The notes under the pieces are model-generated. The model was given only the letters and a program-made list of their open reading frames with translations. It was not told the origin of the DNA and searched no databases. Shown in pieces: positions 9,493 to 18,528 of a stretch of 64,000 nucleotides of DNA (positions are counted from its first letter, which is position 1; every line of letters begins with the position of its first letter). Where the stretch lies: the NCBI GenBank assembly GCA_944380265.1, contig CALWGY010000001.1:129790-193789 (forward strand), read 5' to 3'. The position numbers were made by a program, and so were the translations under genes. The stretch comes from an uncultured Clostridia bacterium. GTDB taxonomy: Bacteria > Bacillota > Clostridia > Christensenellales > UBA1242.

Positions 9493-10435
9493 AAATATTG
9501 TAAAAACTCTTTTAAACAGCAAAAGAATTGCAATATTTATTCACATAAATCCAGATGGTGACTGCTTGGGTTCAGCAAGTGCTTTAAAACAAGCACTTGT
9601 TTCATTAAATAAAACAGTTGATATTTTTTCCGATTCAATTGTTCCTGAAAACTATAATTTTATTAAATATGTAACAGATATTAAGCATGATGATGAAGTT
9701 GCGGGATATGATCTTCATGTGGCTGTTGATTGTTCCGATCTTAAAAGACTTGGTAAATATTCTAAGTTTTTTAACAAAATCGAAAACACAATTTGCATTG
9801 ACCATCACAAAACAAAATCGGACTATGCCAAACTTATTCACAACGAAATAGTTTCAAGTGCTGCATTAATAATTTATCATTACATTAAAGATTTTTCGAA
9901 AATTGATAAAGACATTGCATGTGCATTATATGCCGGAATTTCTTCCGACACAGGCTGTTTTATGCATCAAAACACCACAAGTGAAGCATTAAGAATTTCT
10001 GCTGAACTTATTGATTATGGCTTTGATTTGTATGAAGCAAACGAAAATTTGTTTAAATACACAACCTTATCAAAATTCAAACTTACAAAAAAAGCATACG
10101 AAACTGCCGAATTTTTTGCGAATGGCAAAATAGGTATGTTCAAGTTAACAAAAGCCGACATGACTGAAACTGGGGCAGACATTAGCGACACAACAGGTCT
10201 TGTTAACTTAATAACAAATGTTAACAGTTGCCAAATTGGAATTATAATTTATGAAGAAGAAAGTGGACTGTTTAGATGCAGTTTACGCAGCAAGGGAGAC
10301 ATTGATGTTTCATTAGTTGCCGAAGAATTTGGCGGTGGTGGACATGTTAATGCTGCGGGTTGCAACATTTTTGGATGTTTAAAAACAGTTGTTAAAAAAA
10401 TTGTTTCGTCTTGTTCAAAAGCATTAAAAAATTAA
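9479..10435 (+). CDS. nrnA: DHH-family nanoRNase / 3'-5' bisphosphate nucleotidase
   Basis: Degrades 2-5 nt RNAs and, in some members, pAp or cyclic dinucleotide products. Motifs are HINPDGDCLGSA, AVDCSD, the DHH triad (CIDHHKTKS) and the DHHA1 signature GGGGHVNAAG near the C-terminus. A TTG at 9452 would extend the frame, but the ATG at 9479 has AAAGGA (9465-9470) at good spacing and starts where family members do. It takes the usual place between rbfA and truB. Confidence 0.93.
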   Translation: MEINKNIVKTLLNSKRIAIFIHINPDGDCLGSASALKQALVSLNKTVDIFSDSIVPENYNFIKYVTDIKHDDEVAGYDLHVAVDCSDLKRLGKYSKFFNKIENTICIDHHKTKSDYAKLIHNEIVSSAALIIYHYIKDFSKIDKDIACALYAGISSDTGCFMHQNTTSEALRISAELIDYGFDLYEANENLFKYTTLSKFKLTKKAYETAEFFANGKIGMFKLTKADMTETGADISDTTGLVNLITNVNSCQIGIIIYEEESGLFRCSLRSKGDIDVSLVAEEFGGGGHVNAAGCNIFGCLKTVVKKIVSSCSKALKN

Positions 10436-10446
10436 TTTAGGTGTTT

Positions 10447-11313
10447 ATGATTGGCTTTTTAAATGTTTATAAACCACAAGGTATGTCAAGTGCTGCTGTT
10501 GTGGGCAAAATAAAGAAAAAATTTAACTTAAAAAAAGTTGGACATATGGGAACTTTGGATCCACTTGCTTGTGGTGTTTTGCCAATTGCAGTTGGAAAGG
10601 CAACAAAAATGTTTGACTATTTTTTAAACAAGAAAAAAACATATATTGTTAATTGTGAATTTGGTTACGAAACTTCCAGTTTAGATTTGGGGACAGAAAA
10701 AATTAATGAAACTTCATTGGTTCCAACACTAGAAGATGTTGTTAAAGCAACAAAAAGTTTTTTAGGAAAAATAAAACAACAACCGCCAATTTACAGTGCC
10801 AAAAAAATTGATGGTAAAAAAGCATATGAACTAGCACGAGATGGTAAAGATGTTGTTTTAAAAGACGTTGAAGTTGAAATTTTTAAATTTGATTGTTTAA
10901 GCCAAATTAACAACACCACATTCAAATTTGAAATTGAATGTTCAAGTGGAACATACGTAAGAAGTTTGATTCGAGATTTAGCATATAAATTAAACACTTA
11001 TGCAACGGTTGTGTTTCTAGAAAGAACAAAAACTGATTTTTTTGATGCAACAAATGCAATAAAGCTTGATGATTTGTTAAGTTCTAACATAAATTTGGAA
11101 AATGTTTTAATCAAAATTGAACAAACATTTAAAAACATAAAACAAGTTCAAGTTGACAATTTGCAGTTTGATAAATTAAAAAATGGATTAATAATAAAAA
11201 CAAATTTAAGCGATGAAAACAATGTTTTTATTGTGTACGATAATCAACTGTTGGGTGTTGCAGAAATAAAAAATAAACAAATTAAGTTAAAAACTTATTT
11301 ACTAGAAGATTAA
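10447..11313 (+). CDS. truB: tRNA pseudouridine(55) synthase TruB
   Basis: Makes pseudouridine 55 in the T-loop of tRNA. The catalytic Asp is D38 in GTLDPLACGVLPI; KKTYIV, PPIYSAKKIDGKKAYELAR and SSGTYVRSLIRDL blocks follow. A C-terminal PUA-like part is present. GTG at 10441 lies within the SD-like AGGTG, so ATG 10447 is the better start. In most Firmicutes ribF follows; here the next gene is an endonuclease IV. Confidence 0.95.
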   Translation: MIGFLNVYKPQGMSSAAVVGKIKKKFNLKKVGHMGTLDPLACGVLPIAVGKATKMFDYFLNKKKTYIVNCEFGYETSSLDLGTEKINETSLVPTLEDVVKATKSFLGKIKQQPPIYSAKKIDGKKAYELARDGKDVVLKDVEVEIFKFDCLSQINNTTFKFEIECSSGTYVRSLIRDLAYKLNTYATVVFLERTKTDFFDATNAIKLDDLLSSNINLENVLIKIEQTFKNIKQVQVDNLQFDKLKNGLIIKTNLSDENNVFIVYDNQLLGVAEIKNKQIKLKTYLLED

Positions 11314-11327
11314 AGTTAGGAGAAAAT

Positions 11328-12173
11328 ATGATAAAATTTGGACCTTCGGGAAACTGTGCAACATTTTATGAACAAGGGCACAAACGTTCAGTGGAAGCAC
11401 CAAAATGGTTAAATTCAATTGGCCTTAATGCCTATGAATACAGTTTTGGCAGAGGCATAACATTAAACGATGACACAGCCATTGAAATTGGAAATGAAGC
11501 AAAAAAGTATAATGTTGAAGTTAGTGTTCATGCTCCATATTACATAAATTTTGCTAATCCTAGTGACGAAATGGTTGAAAAAAGTTATATGTATGTAATT
11601 AATTCACTAGAAAAATTAAAATTACTTGGTGGAAACAGATTGGTTGTGCATCCTGCTTCTTGTGGAAAAATGGAACGAAGTGAAGCAATAAATTTAACAA
11701 AAAAACGTTTACAAGTTTTAAAAGAAAGATTGGAAATGTTAGGGTATGATAATTTTCTAATTTGCCTTGAAACCATGGGAAAACCTGCACAAATTGGAAC
11801 ATATAAGGAAATTATTGATTTTTGTAAAATCAGTCCAAACTTCATTCCAACATTAGATTTTGGACATATTAATGCTTTAACTCATGGTTCTTTAAAATCA
11901 GAAGAAGATTTTAGGGAAATTATTGACTATATGTTTAAAGAATTAGGCGAAGAAAAAGCAAAAAAAGTGCACATTCATTTCAGTAAAATTGAGTATGGTG
12001 AAAAAGGCGAAATTAGGCACCTAACACTTGCGGATGATGTTTATGGTCCAAATTTTGAACCACTTGCAAAGATTTTAAAGGAATACAACATGGAGCCAGT
12101 TGTTATTTGTGAATCTAATGGAATTATGGCTCATGATGCATTAATTTTAAAATCTATTTATGAAAAAGCATAA
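11328..12173 (+). CDS. nfo: Endonuclease IV (AP endonuclease, TIM barrel)
   Basis: Cuts DNA at abasic sites in base-excision repair, using a trinuclear zinc site. The 281 residues match the family: SVHAPYYINFA, LVVHPASCG, CLETMGKPAQIGT, PTLDFGHINA, VHIHFSKIEYGEKGEIRH, and a final VICES; these hold most of the His, Glu and Asp zinc ligands. SD AGGAGA precedes the ATG by three bases. It is last in the nusA-infB operon and is followed by a strong terminator. Confidence 0.93.
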   Translation: MIKFGPSGNCATFYEQGHKRSVEAPKWLNSIGLNAYEYSFGRGITLNDDTAIEIGNEAKKYNVEVSVHAPYYINFANPSDEMVEKSYMYVINSLEKLKLLGGNRLVVHPASCGKMERSEAINLTKKRLQVLKERLEMLGYDNFLICLETMGKPAQIGTYKEIIDFCKISPNFIPTLDFGHINALTHGSLKSEEDFREIIDYMFKELGEEKAKKVHIHFSKIEYGEKGEIRHLTLADDVYGPNFEPLAKILKEYNMEPVVICESNGIMAHDALILKSIYEKA

Positions 12174-12209
12174 AAAATTCATAATTTTGTAATAAAAAAA
12201 AGTATTTTG

Positions 12210-12240
12210 CCAAAACCGAAATGGTTTTGGTTTTTTTTAT
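12210..12240 (+). terminator. Rho-independent terminator after endonuclease IV
   Basis: CCAAAACC (12210-12217), 5-base loop, GGTTTTGG (12223-12230), then eight T. Closes the nusA-infB operon. Confidence 0.9.
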
Positions 12241-12314
12241 TTTCTTTTTTTCATGTGTTAAAAAAATTAGAAATATAAATAAATAAGTAAAATTTTGCTT
12301 TGGAGGGTTATTAT

Positions 12315-13217
12315 ATGTTAAAAGATATATTACCAGAAAAAGTGTTTAACGGCGTAAGTGAAATAGATCAAAATTTATTAAATGAAATTCGTTTAAGAAA
12401 TAACCGACCAATTGTTGTTAATGTTAGTGGTAAAAACTTCTACTTAAACGAATATGGAGTGTCAACAAATCCGCAAGATGCTTTAAAGTGTGATGGTGGT
12501 TTTATTAACGAAATTATCAGAAAAGTTAGCAACAATTCGTTATATAGCATTAATGACCAATTAATTAATGGTTACATTAGTTACGATGGTGGAATTAGAA
12601 TTGGTGTTGCAGGCGAAATTGTTTCTGAGCATAACGAAATTAGCACAGTAAAAAACATCAATTCATTAAACATAAGGATTCCACACATTGTTAAAAATTG
12701 TAGTTTAAATTGTTATCCGTTAATTGTTCAAAACGGACAAGTTAACTCAACATTAATAATTTCTTCGCCAGGTGCTGGAAAAACAACATTTTTGCGTGAT
12801 TTAACAATGCAAATAAGTAAAAGAAATTTGTCAGTTAACATTTTAGTTGCCGATGAGCGTGGCGAAATTAGTGGCGGAAACAATTTGGTTTTGGGTGATA
12901 ATGTTGATGTTTACTTAAATTCAACAAAGCAATATGCTTTCGAAAACGGAATTAGAAGTTTAAAACCAGATGTTATTGTGACAGATGAAATTAATTTGGA
13001 AAACGACCTAGAAGTTATTGAAAATGCGTTAACATGCGGCGTTAAAGTTATTGCAACAATTCATGCAAAAAATATTTTCGACTTAAAATTGAAAAAGAAC
13101 TTTTCAAACATTTTAAACAATCAAATGTTTACTAGGTTTGTTGTTTTAAACAGTAATTGTGGACCAGGAACAGTGGAGGGAATATACAATCAAAATTTGA
13201 ATTGTATTTATTGTTAA
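12315..13217 (+). CDS. spoIIIAA: Stage III sporulation protein AA (ATPase)
   Basis: Secretion-type ATPase of the mother cell-forespore channel. Walker A is SPGAGKTTFLRDL, Walker B lies in LKPDVIVTDE, and ADERGEISG is the family signature between them. Length is 300 residues. The ATG at 12315 has GGAGGG seven bases before it; a TTG at 12300 lies within the SD and is rejected. The stop overlaps spoIIIAB by one base (TAATG). First gene of the eight-gene spoIIIA operon, in the order seen in B. subtilis. Confidence 0.95.
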   Translation: MLKDILPEKVFNGVSEIDQNLLNEIRLRNNRPIVVNVSGKNFYLNEYGVSTNPQDALKCDGGFINEIIRKVSNNSLYSINDQLINGYISYDGGIRIGVAGEIVSEHNEISTVKNINSLNIRIPHIVKNCSLNCYPLIVQNGQVNSTLIISSPGAGKTTFLRDLTMQISKRNLSVNILVADERGEISGGNNLVLGDNVDVYLNSTKQYAFENGIRSLKPDVIVTDEINLENDLEVIENALTCGVKVIATIHAKNIFDLKLKKNFSNILNNQMFTRFVVLNSNCGPGTVEGIYNQNLNCIYC

Positions 13218-13684
13218 TGAAAATTTTTTTAATTTTAGTAATATGCATATCAATTTTTTATTTAGGTGTGTGTTTTAGCAAATATTATAAAAAAAAATTA
13301 ATATTTTTTAATAATCTTTTAAATTTTTGTGAAATCTTAGAGTCGCAAATACAATTTAAAAAAATAACAATAAATCAAATTATTGTTGAAAATTTAAATT
13401 TGTTTGATTTTGAATTTAAACAATTTTTAAATGAGTACTACTTAAAAAACAATTATAATTATAGTTGTATGTTTTTAAATTCAAATGAAAATTTAATAGT
13501 TAAAAATTTTTTTAAAAGTTTAGGGAAGTTTGATGTTAAAGGTGAAATTAACAACTTAAAAAATCAACAAAATTTGCTTAAAATAAAGCAAGCCGAAATT
13601 AATGACAAAAACAATAAGATTGGTGTATTGGGTACAAAACTTGGTTCGCTTTGTGCAATTTTAGTGTTTATTATTTTAATTTAA
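13217..13684 (+). CDS. spoIIIAB: Stage III sporulation protein AB
   Basis: Membrane protein of the feeding-tube (SpoIIIA-SpoIIQ) complex. It has 155 residues with an N-terminal and a C-terminal membrane segment, resembling the GspF-like fold of the family; the region LLNFCEILESQIQFKKITI and the closing GVLGTKLGSLCAIL match the family. Starts at ATG 13217, coupled to the spoIIIAA stop. The sequence is very AT-rich (many Phe, Asn, Lys), so identification leans on position. Confidence 0.9.
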   Translation: MKIFLILVICISIFYLGVCFSKYYKKKLIFFNNLLNFCEILESQIQFKKITINQIIVENLNLFDFEFKQFLNEYYLKNNYNYSCMFLNSNENLIVKNFFKSLGKFDVKGEINNLKNQQNLLKIKQAEINDKNNKIGVLGTKLGSLCAILVFIILI

Positions 13685-13752
13685 TTTTTAAACATTAATT
13701 TTGATTTTTTAATTTGTTTTAAGTTAAATTTTAATGTTTTTTAATTAACAAA

Positions 13753-13781
13753 ATAAACATAAAAGTTTGGCGACATATTTT
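13753..13781 (+). promoter_or_regulatory. Possible sigma-E type promoter inside the spoIIIA operon
   Basis: ATA, 18 bases, CATATTTT (fits CATANNNT). It lies in an unusual 137-base gap between spoIIIAB and spoIIIAC. In such AT-rich DNA the match is weak evidence. Confidence 0.3.
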
Positions 13782-13821
13782 TTGTTTTATATCATTTTAA
13801 ATTAAAATTTAAGGATTTCTA

Positions 13822-14019
13822 ATGGGGATAGAAGTTATTTTCAAAATTGCAGCAATTGGAATTTTAACTGCTGTAACAAATCAGGTTTTAAAATATGCTG
13901 GAAAAGATGAAATTGCAACGCTAACAACATTAGCTGGTGTTGTTATTGTGCTATTTATGGTTGTTAACATGATAAGCGATTTGTTCACAACAGTTAAACA
14001 ATTGTTTTCACTATATTAG
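13822..14019 (+). CDS. spoIIIAC: Stage III sporulation protein AC
   Basis: 65-residue protein with two membrane helices, as in all SpoIIIAC. Family pattern: KIAAIGILTAVTNQVLKYAGK then a second helix around LAGVVIVLFMVVNMI. Preceded by AAGGAT. The 137-base gap before it is larger than elsewhere in the operon and may hold an internal promoter. Confidence 0.93.
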   Translation: MGIEVIFKIAAIGILTAVTNQVLKYAGKDEIATLTTLAGVVIVLFMVVNMISDLFTTVKQLFSLY

Positions 14020-14033
14020 ATGTTAAGGTGATT

Positions 14034-14420
14034 ATGGAAATATTAAAAATAATTGGCATAGGAATTATAACATGCGTTGTTGTTATTATAATAAAACAAA
14101 TCAAACCAGAGTTCGCTTTGGTTGCATTAATTGCCGGTTCTGTTATAATGCTTGTTTACATTTTTGACTATTTTGTCAATATCTTAGATGTTTTTGCCAA
14201 TATTGTTAATAAAACAGGAATAAACTCGGAACTTTTTGCAATTATATTAAAAATTATTGGTGTTGGGTATTTAATTGAATTTTCAGCAAATATTTGTTCA
14301 GATTCCGGAAACCCTGCCATAGCGGACAAAATAATTTTAGGTGGTAAATTATTAATTTTAATTTTAGCAATGCCAATAGTAACTAACTTATTAGATATTA
14401 TTGTGGAATTAATTCAATGA
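14034..14420 (+). CDS. spoIIIAD: Stage III sporulation protein AD
   Basis: 128-residue membrane protein with four hydrophobic segments; IIKQIKPEFALVALIAG and IIGVGYLIEFSANICSD are recognisable family blocks. GTG at 14028 lies in the SD AAGGTG, so ATG 14034 (three bases on) is chosen. Overlaps spoIIIAE by 4 bases. Confidence 0.93.
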   Translation: MEILKIIGIGIITCVVVIIIKQIKPEFALVALIAGSVIMLVYIFDYFVNILDVFANIVNKTGINSELFAIILKIIGVGYLIEFSANICSDSGNPAIADKIILGGKLLILILAMPIVTNLLDIIVELIQ

Positions 14421-15598
14421 AAAAATTTATAATTTTTTTAGCTGTGTGTGTTATTGGCATGTTCAACATTCAACCATCAATTGTTGTTCATGCCGAAGAT
14501 AAATCTGATCTAGAAGAAAAATTAACAAACGGCGTTTTGGAACAAATTAACAATTTGGATTTTGGTGATTTAGATTATTATTTAAATCAAATTCAAACCG
14601 ATTTTGATTTTACTAGTGCAAACAGTTTTTCGGAAGTGCTTAAAGAAATTTCCAAAGGAAATTATTTTAGTGATTACAATAATGTGTTTGATGCGGTTAT
14701 AAATTTAATTTTTGGAAACATAAAAAACATTTTACCATTAATGTTTTTAATAATTGCAATTGCAGTGTTGGGGTCAATTTTAAACAGTTTAAAATCAACT
14801 AACATAAGCGGGGGTGTTAATGACTTAATTCATTTTATATGCTTTGGTGTTGTAATTTTAATTTTGGTTGGAAGCATAACAAAAATTATTTCCATAACTG
14901 GAAATGTGTTAAACACCATGAGTGGTCAAATGGAAATAATTTTTCCAATAATGTTAACATTGTTAACTGCCATTGGTGGTGTTAGCAGTGCAGGAATTTA
15001 TAAGCCGGTGGTTGCAGTTTTAACGCAAGGTGTAAGTTTCATTTTTTCAAAATTACTTTTTCCAATTTTCATTTTGTCGTTTGTGTTTTTGGTTGTTGGA
15101 AATTTAAGCAAGAATGTTAAGCTAAACCGGTTTAATGAATTTTTGTCTAGCGTGTTTAAGTGGGTTGTTGGTTTTGTTTTTACAATGTTTGGTGCTTTTT
15201 TAACCATTCAAGGCATAAGTGCAGGAAAGTTTGATGGCATAAGCATTAAAGCAACAAAATTTGCAGTTAAAAGTTACATACCGTTAATTGGCGGTTATAT
15301 TTCTGATGGTTTCGATTTAATTTTGTATTCAAGTGTTATCATTAAAAATGCGGTTGGGGTTGTTGGGCTATTTTTAATTTTTGCATCAATTTTGGGACCA
15401 ATAATTCAAATTTTGATGTTTAAATTGGGTTTGCAACTTGTTTCTGCAATTTTAGAACCTGTTGGTGATGGTAGAATTGGAAACTTTACAAGTGGTTGTT
15501 CAAAAATTTTGGTGTATCCAATTGTTTTAATTTTGGCGGTGTCGTTTATGTACTTATTGTCGGTTGGATTAATTATGACAACTGCAAACATTTTGTAG
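14417..15598 (+). CDS. spoIIIAE: Stage III sporulation protein AE
   Basis: 393-residue channel component with an N-terminal signal-like segment ending in VHAED, a periplasm-facing region of about 80 residues, and seven or eight membrane helices from residue 95 on. Segments such as GGVSSAGIYKPVVA and GGYISDGFDL match the family. Start ATGA overlaps the spoIIIAD stop. Confidence 0.94.
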   Translation: MKKFIIFLAVCVIGMFNIQPSIVVHAEDKSDLEEKLTNGVLEQINNLDFGDLDYYLNQIQTDFDFTSANSFSEVLKEISKGNYFSDYNNVFDAVINLIFGNIKNILPLMFLIIAIAVLGSILNSLKSTNISGGVNDLIHFICFGVVILILVGSITKIISITGNVLNTMSGQMEIIFPIMLTLLTAIGGVSSAGIYKPVVAVLTQGVSFIFSKLLFPIFILSFVFLVVGNLSKNVKLNRFNEFLSSVFKWVVGFVFTMFGAFLTIQGISAGKFDGISIKATKFAVKSYIPLIGGYISDGFDLILYSSVIIKNAVGVVGLFLIFASILGPIIQILMFKLGLQLVSAILEPVGDGRIGNFTSGCSKILVYPIVLILAVSFMYLLSVGLIMTTANIL

Positions 15599-15663
15599 TG
15601 TATTAAAAATAAAATTAGCATTAAAAAAAATAAAATTTCCAATAAGAAATTTAAGGAATAAAA

Positions 15664-16131
15664 ATGAGTGGTTGGTTATTAAACATTGTAGGGGTGGTTT
15701 TTTTGGGTGTAATACTCGACATAATTTTACCCGAAGGCAAAACAAATAGTTTTATAAAGCACGTTTTTGTTGTTTTTTTGCTATTTGTTATTGTAAGCCC
15801 AATAAAAAATTTAATTAATTCCAATTTTTCATTAAGTGCAAATCAAGATGTTGTTGATAACAATTTTATTTATAACACAAATTTAAAAAAGGTTGCAGAA
15901 CTTGAAAAATTAGTTGCTGGGAATTTGGAAAGTAATAACATAAAAAACTGTTCTGTAATAATTAACGCAAACATTTTTGATGAAAACCTAAGCATTAATT
16001 CTGTTTATGTTGATGCTTCAAAAAAAGAAATTTCAAACGATGTTAACGAAAACAATTATAAGAATAAAATTGTTCAAGTTGTAACCCAAGTTTTAAATAT
16101 TGAAAGTGGAGATGTTGTTGTTTATGGATAA
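15664..16131 (+). CDS. spoIIIAF: Stage III sporulation protein AF
   Basis: 155 residues: two N-terminal membrane helices (about 5-25 and 35-52) then a soluble domain, the topology of SpoIIIAF. DIILPEGKTNSFIKHVF is the family motif between the helices. SD AAGGAA precedes the ATG. Its 3' end overlaps the next gene. Confidence 0.92.
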   Translation: MSGWLLNIVGVVFLGVILDIILPEGKTNSFIKHVFVVFLLFVIVSPIKNLINSNFSLSANQDVVDNNFIYNTNLKKVAELEKLVAGNLESNNIKNCSVIINANIFDENLSINSVYVDASKKEISNDVNENNYKNKIVQVVTQVLNIESGDVVVYG

Positions 16132-17062
16132 TAAAATAGAAATAACAAATTTAAAGAAAAAAGATATAAATTCAAGTGTGGTTTTAAATAAACCAGAACA
16201 AAACACAACTTGTAAAACACAAAAAACTTGGTTTAAAAAGGTTTTAAATTTTTTAGGTTTTGAAAATAAAAACAAAACTTTGGGTTGTGCTGTTAACGAA
16301 AATCACTTAAAAAGTGTTAATGAACCTAACAATAATTTGGCTTATAAAACCGAAAACTTAAACGTGAAATCCGAAAATGATTCTAGCCAAAATGGTTCTG
16401 AAATTTTAAATTCCGAAATTTTAGATGACAACCAAGTAACAATTGGTAGCACAACATTGGGTAGCTTAAAAACCAATAAAAACCTAGAAGAAAACAACAA
16501 TTTAGAAAACAAAACTTCAACAAACAAAAAAGACAATTATTTTACAAAATTTTTTAAAATAAAGCATGTTAAAACCGCAGTTATAGTTCTAATTTTTGGT
16601 TTTGTTGCATTACTTATATTAAACAGTTCTTTCGGGACAAGCCTTACAAACAAAAGTTCAGCAAGCAATTTAAGTTACATGACATGCTTGGAATATTGCG
16701 AAAAACTGGAAAATAAACTTACGGAGGTGTTGGGTGAAATAAGCGGTGTTGGAAATGTTAAAGTTATGGTAACGGCTGAAAGTGGACCATTAATAAATGT
16801 TGCAACCAGCACGGATGAAAGAACAAACACAACAACAAGTGGTGAAAATTCAACAACAAACTCAACTGTTGTTAAAGACCCAATTGTTATTAGTTCTTCT
16901 GGAAAAAATTCGCCATTAGTTTTAAGCGAAATGGCTCCAAAAATAACAGGTGTAATTGTTGTTGCAAGTGGTGCAAAAGATGCAAGAGTAAAATTAAATT
17001 TAATTGAGGCTATACAAGCATTGCTTGATGTTTCAAGCAGTAACATTCAAATATATTATTAA
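16124..17062 (+). CDS. spoIIIAG: Stage III sporulation protein AG
   Basis: Ring-forming protein of the mother cell-forespore channel. One membrane helix around VIVLIFGFVALLIL follows an unusually long (about 140 residues) Asn/Lys-rich cytoplasmic region; the ring domain starts at LENKLTEVLGEISGVGNVKV and ends near LLDVSSSNIQIYY. Start is uncertain: the frame opens at TTG 16100 with further TTG codons; ATG 16124 is chosen, with GGAG 12 bases upstream and an 8-base overlap with spoIIIAF. Confidence 0.9.
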   Translation: MDNKIEITNLKKKDINSSVVLNKPEQNTTCKTQKTWFKKVLNFLGFENKNKTLGCAVNENHLKSVNEPNNNLAYKTENLNVKSENDSSQNGSEILNSEILDDNQVTIGSTTLGSLKTNKNLEENNNLENKTSTNKKDNYFTKFFKIKHVKTAVIVLIFGFVALLILNSSFGTSLTNKSSASNLSYMTCLEYCEKLENKLTEVLGEISGVGNVKVMVTAESGPLINVATSTDERTNTTTSGENSTTNSTVVKDPIVISSSGKNSPLVLSEMAPKITGVIVVASGAKDARVKLNLIEAIQALLDVSSSNIQIYY

Positions 17063-17079
17063 AAATTTTGGAGGTAAAA

Positions 17080-17565
17080 ATGAAAATGTTATCAAAAAAG
17101 AAAAAAATATTTATTATTTCAGGTTTTTGTTTGTTACTTATTTTAACAGGTGTGCTAAATATTATTTTAAACAACAAAATTGTAACAAACACAAATGGTG
17201 GCGAAACTGTTACAACTGGCAATTTCTTTTCAACATACAGAACCGACAGAACCGACACTCGTAACGAAGAAATTTTGTATTTAGATGCAATAATTGCAAG
17301 TTCAAGTGCAAGTGCTGAAAGTAAAGCTGCAGCAGAAGCTAAAAAGGCTGAATTAATTGCTCTTATGGAAACAGAACTAGCACTAGAAGGATTAATTAAA
17401 GCAAAAGGATTTGAAGATGTTGTAATTTCAACCTCTGCAACCAACATTAATGTTATTGTTAAAAGTGCAGAATTACAAGAAGCAGAAGTAGCACAAATTT
17501 GTGATATTATTGAAGGACAAACCGATTACACATTAGATAATATTAAAATATTCCCAGTAGAATAA
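17080..17565 (+). CDS. spoIIIAH: Stage III sporulation protein AH
   Basis: Mother-cell ring protein that pairs with forespore SpoIIQ across the intermembrane space. 161 residues: one N-terminal helix, a linker, then RTDTRNEEILYLDAIIASS and the YscJ/FliF-like fold ending in IIEGQTDYTLDNIKI. ATG 17080 has GGAGG five bases upstream; TTG 17068 lies before the SD and is rejected. No terminator follows; a vegetative promoter begins just after the stop. Confidence 0.94.
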   Translation: MKMLSKKKKIFIISGFCLLLILTGVLNIILNNKIVTNTNGGETVTTGNFFSTYRTDRTDTRNEEILYLDAIIASSSASAESKAAAEAKKAELIALMETELALEGLIKAKGFEDVVISTSATNINVIVKSAELQEAEVAQICDIIEGQTDYTLDNIKIFPVE

Positions 17566-17594
17566 TTGTCAAACTAAAAAATTAATGGTATTAT
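17566..17594 (+). promoter_or_regulatory. Vegetative promoter before the Asp23-like gene
   Basis: TTGTCA, 17 bases, TATTAT, with TG one base before the -10. It overlaps the end of the spoIIIA operon and restarts transcription for housekeeping genes. Confidence 0.6.
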
Positions 17595-17623
17595 TTATGT
17601 AACGAAATATTAAGGGGAAAATA

Positions 17624-18007
17624 ATGCTATACAATAACAACGAAGCAACAAATAAAGTAACAAAAGGTAACGTTACATTTAATAAAAATATCATTTTATC
17701 AGTTATCAATTTGGCAGCAAAAGAAATTTCGGGCGTTAGTTCGTTAGTTGCAAATTTTGGTTCAGCATTAAAACGTTGGTTTGGTAATAATTACTATGAA
17801 GGTGTAAAACTTACAAACAACAACGGAAAGTTTAGTGTTGATGTTTACTTAAATGTTTACTATGGCTATAATGTGTCTGAAATTGCATACAGGGTTCAGG
17901 AAAACATTAAAAACAGTTTGTCAAGCATGATTGATGTTGAATTAGATAAAATTAATGTTCATGTTTTAGGCGTGGATTTCATTAAGGAAGAAGAAGATAA
18001 AAATTAG
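17624..18007 (+). CDS. Asp23/Gls24 family envelope protein (YqhY-like)
   Basis: 127-residue protein of the Asp23 family: GNVTFNKNIILSVINLAAKEISGV is the opening signature and YNVSEIAYRVQENIKNSL the closing helix. In B. subtilis the equivalent yqhY lies between accC and nusB and is linked to lipid synthesis; here accB and accC are absent and the gene directly follows spoIIIAH. SD AAGGGG precedes ATG. The stop codon is inside the terminator hairpin that follows. Confidence 0.9.
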   Translation: MLYNNNEATNKVTKGNVTFNKNIILSVINLAAKEISGVSSLVANFGSALKRWFGNNYYEGVKLTNNNGKFSVDVYLNVYYGYNVSEIAYRVQENIKNSLSSMIDVELDKINVHVLGVDFIKEEEDKN

Positions 18008-18029
18008 CCAACTTTGGCTAATTTTTTTA
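18004..18029 (+). terminator. Rho-independent terminator after the Asp23-like gene
   Basis: TTAGCCA and TGGCTAA pair across a short loop, followed by seven T; overlaps the stop codon of the Asp23-like gene. Confidence 0.88.
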
Positions 18030-18089
18030 TTCATTTTTAAAAATATTTTATAATTTTAAACAATTGTTTGTGGAAAAATTTTTATTATA

Positions 18090-18098
18090 TGATATAAT
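18090..18098 (+). promoter_or_regulatory. Extended -10 promoter before nusB
   Basis: TGATATAAT (TGnTATAAT, perfect extended -10). The -35 is weak. Transcript would cover nusB-xseA-xseB-proS. Confidence 0.55.
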
Positions 18099-18130
18099 AT
18101 AGCGTTAAAATAAAATAAGGAAGAACTTTT

Positions 18131-18526
18131 ATGAGTAGAATTTCAGCAAGGGACACAATTTTTAAATTAACTTTTGAACTTTGTTTTCATAAGCCAGAAG
18201 ATGGCAGGCTATATGAAGATTTTTTAAGTGAAAACAAATTAGATGAGGAAAATTTGGCTTTTGTTAAAGAATTTTATGAAGGAATAATTGAACACTTTGA
18301 TGAACTTAAACAAATTGTTGCAAACAACATTAAAGGTTACACCATTGACAGAATTTTTAAAGTTGACTTGGCAATTTTAATTGTTGCAACATATGAATTA
18401 AAGTTCTACAAAAAAAATTCTGTTAACATTGTTGCAAACGAAGCAGTGGAACTTGCTAAAAAATATAGTACCGAAAAAAGTTATTCATTTATAAATGCTG
18501 TTATTGCAAGTATTGCTAAAAATTAA
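18131..18526 (+). CDS. nusB: Transcription antitermination factor NusB
   Basis: All-helical RNA-binding protein acting with NusE/NusA in rRNA transcription. 131 residues; typical blocks are LTFELCF near the N-terminus, VDLAILIVATYELKFY and the closing NEAVELAKKYSTEKSYSFINAV. SD AAGGAAG precedes the ATG. Two bases separate it from xseA. Confidence 0.94.
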   Translation: MSRISARDTIFKLTFELCFHKPEDGRLYEDFLSENKLDEENLAFVKEFYEGIIEHFDELKQIVANNIKGYTIDRIFKVDLAILIVATYELKFYKKNSVNIVANEAVELAKKYSTEKSYSFINAVIASIAKN

Positions 18527-18528
18527 TT

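Noticed and set aside
17010..17447. 145-residue minus-strand ORF across spoIIIAH
   Set aside because: Antisense to a clear spoIIIAH gene, no SD, no recognisable motif.
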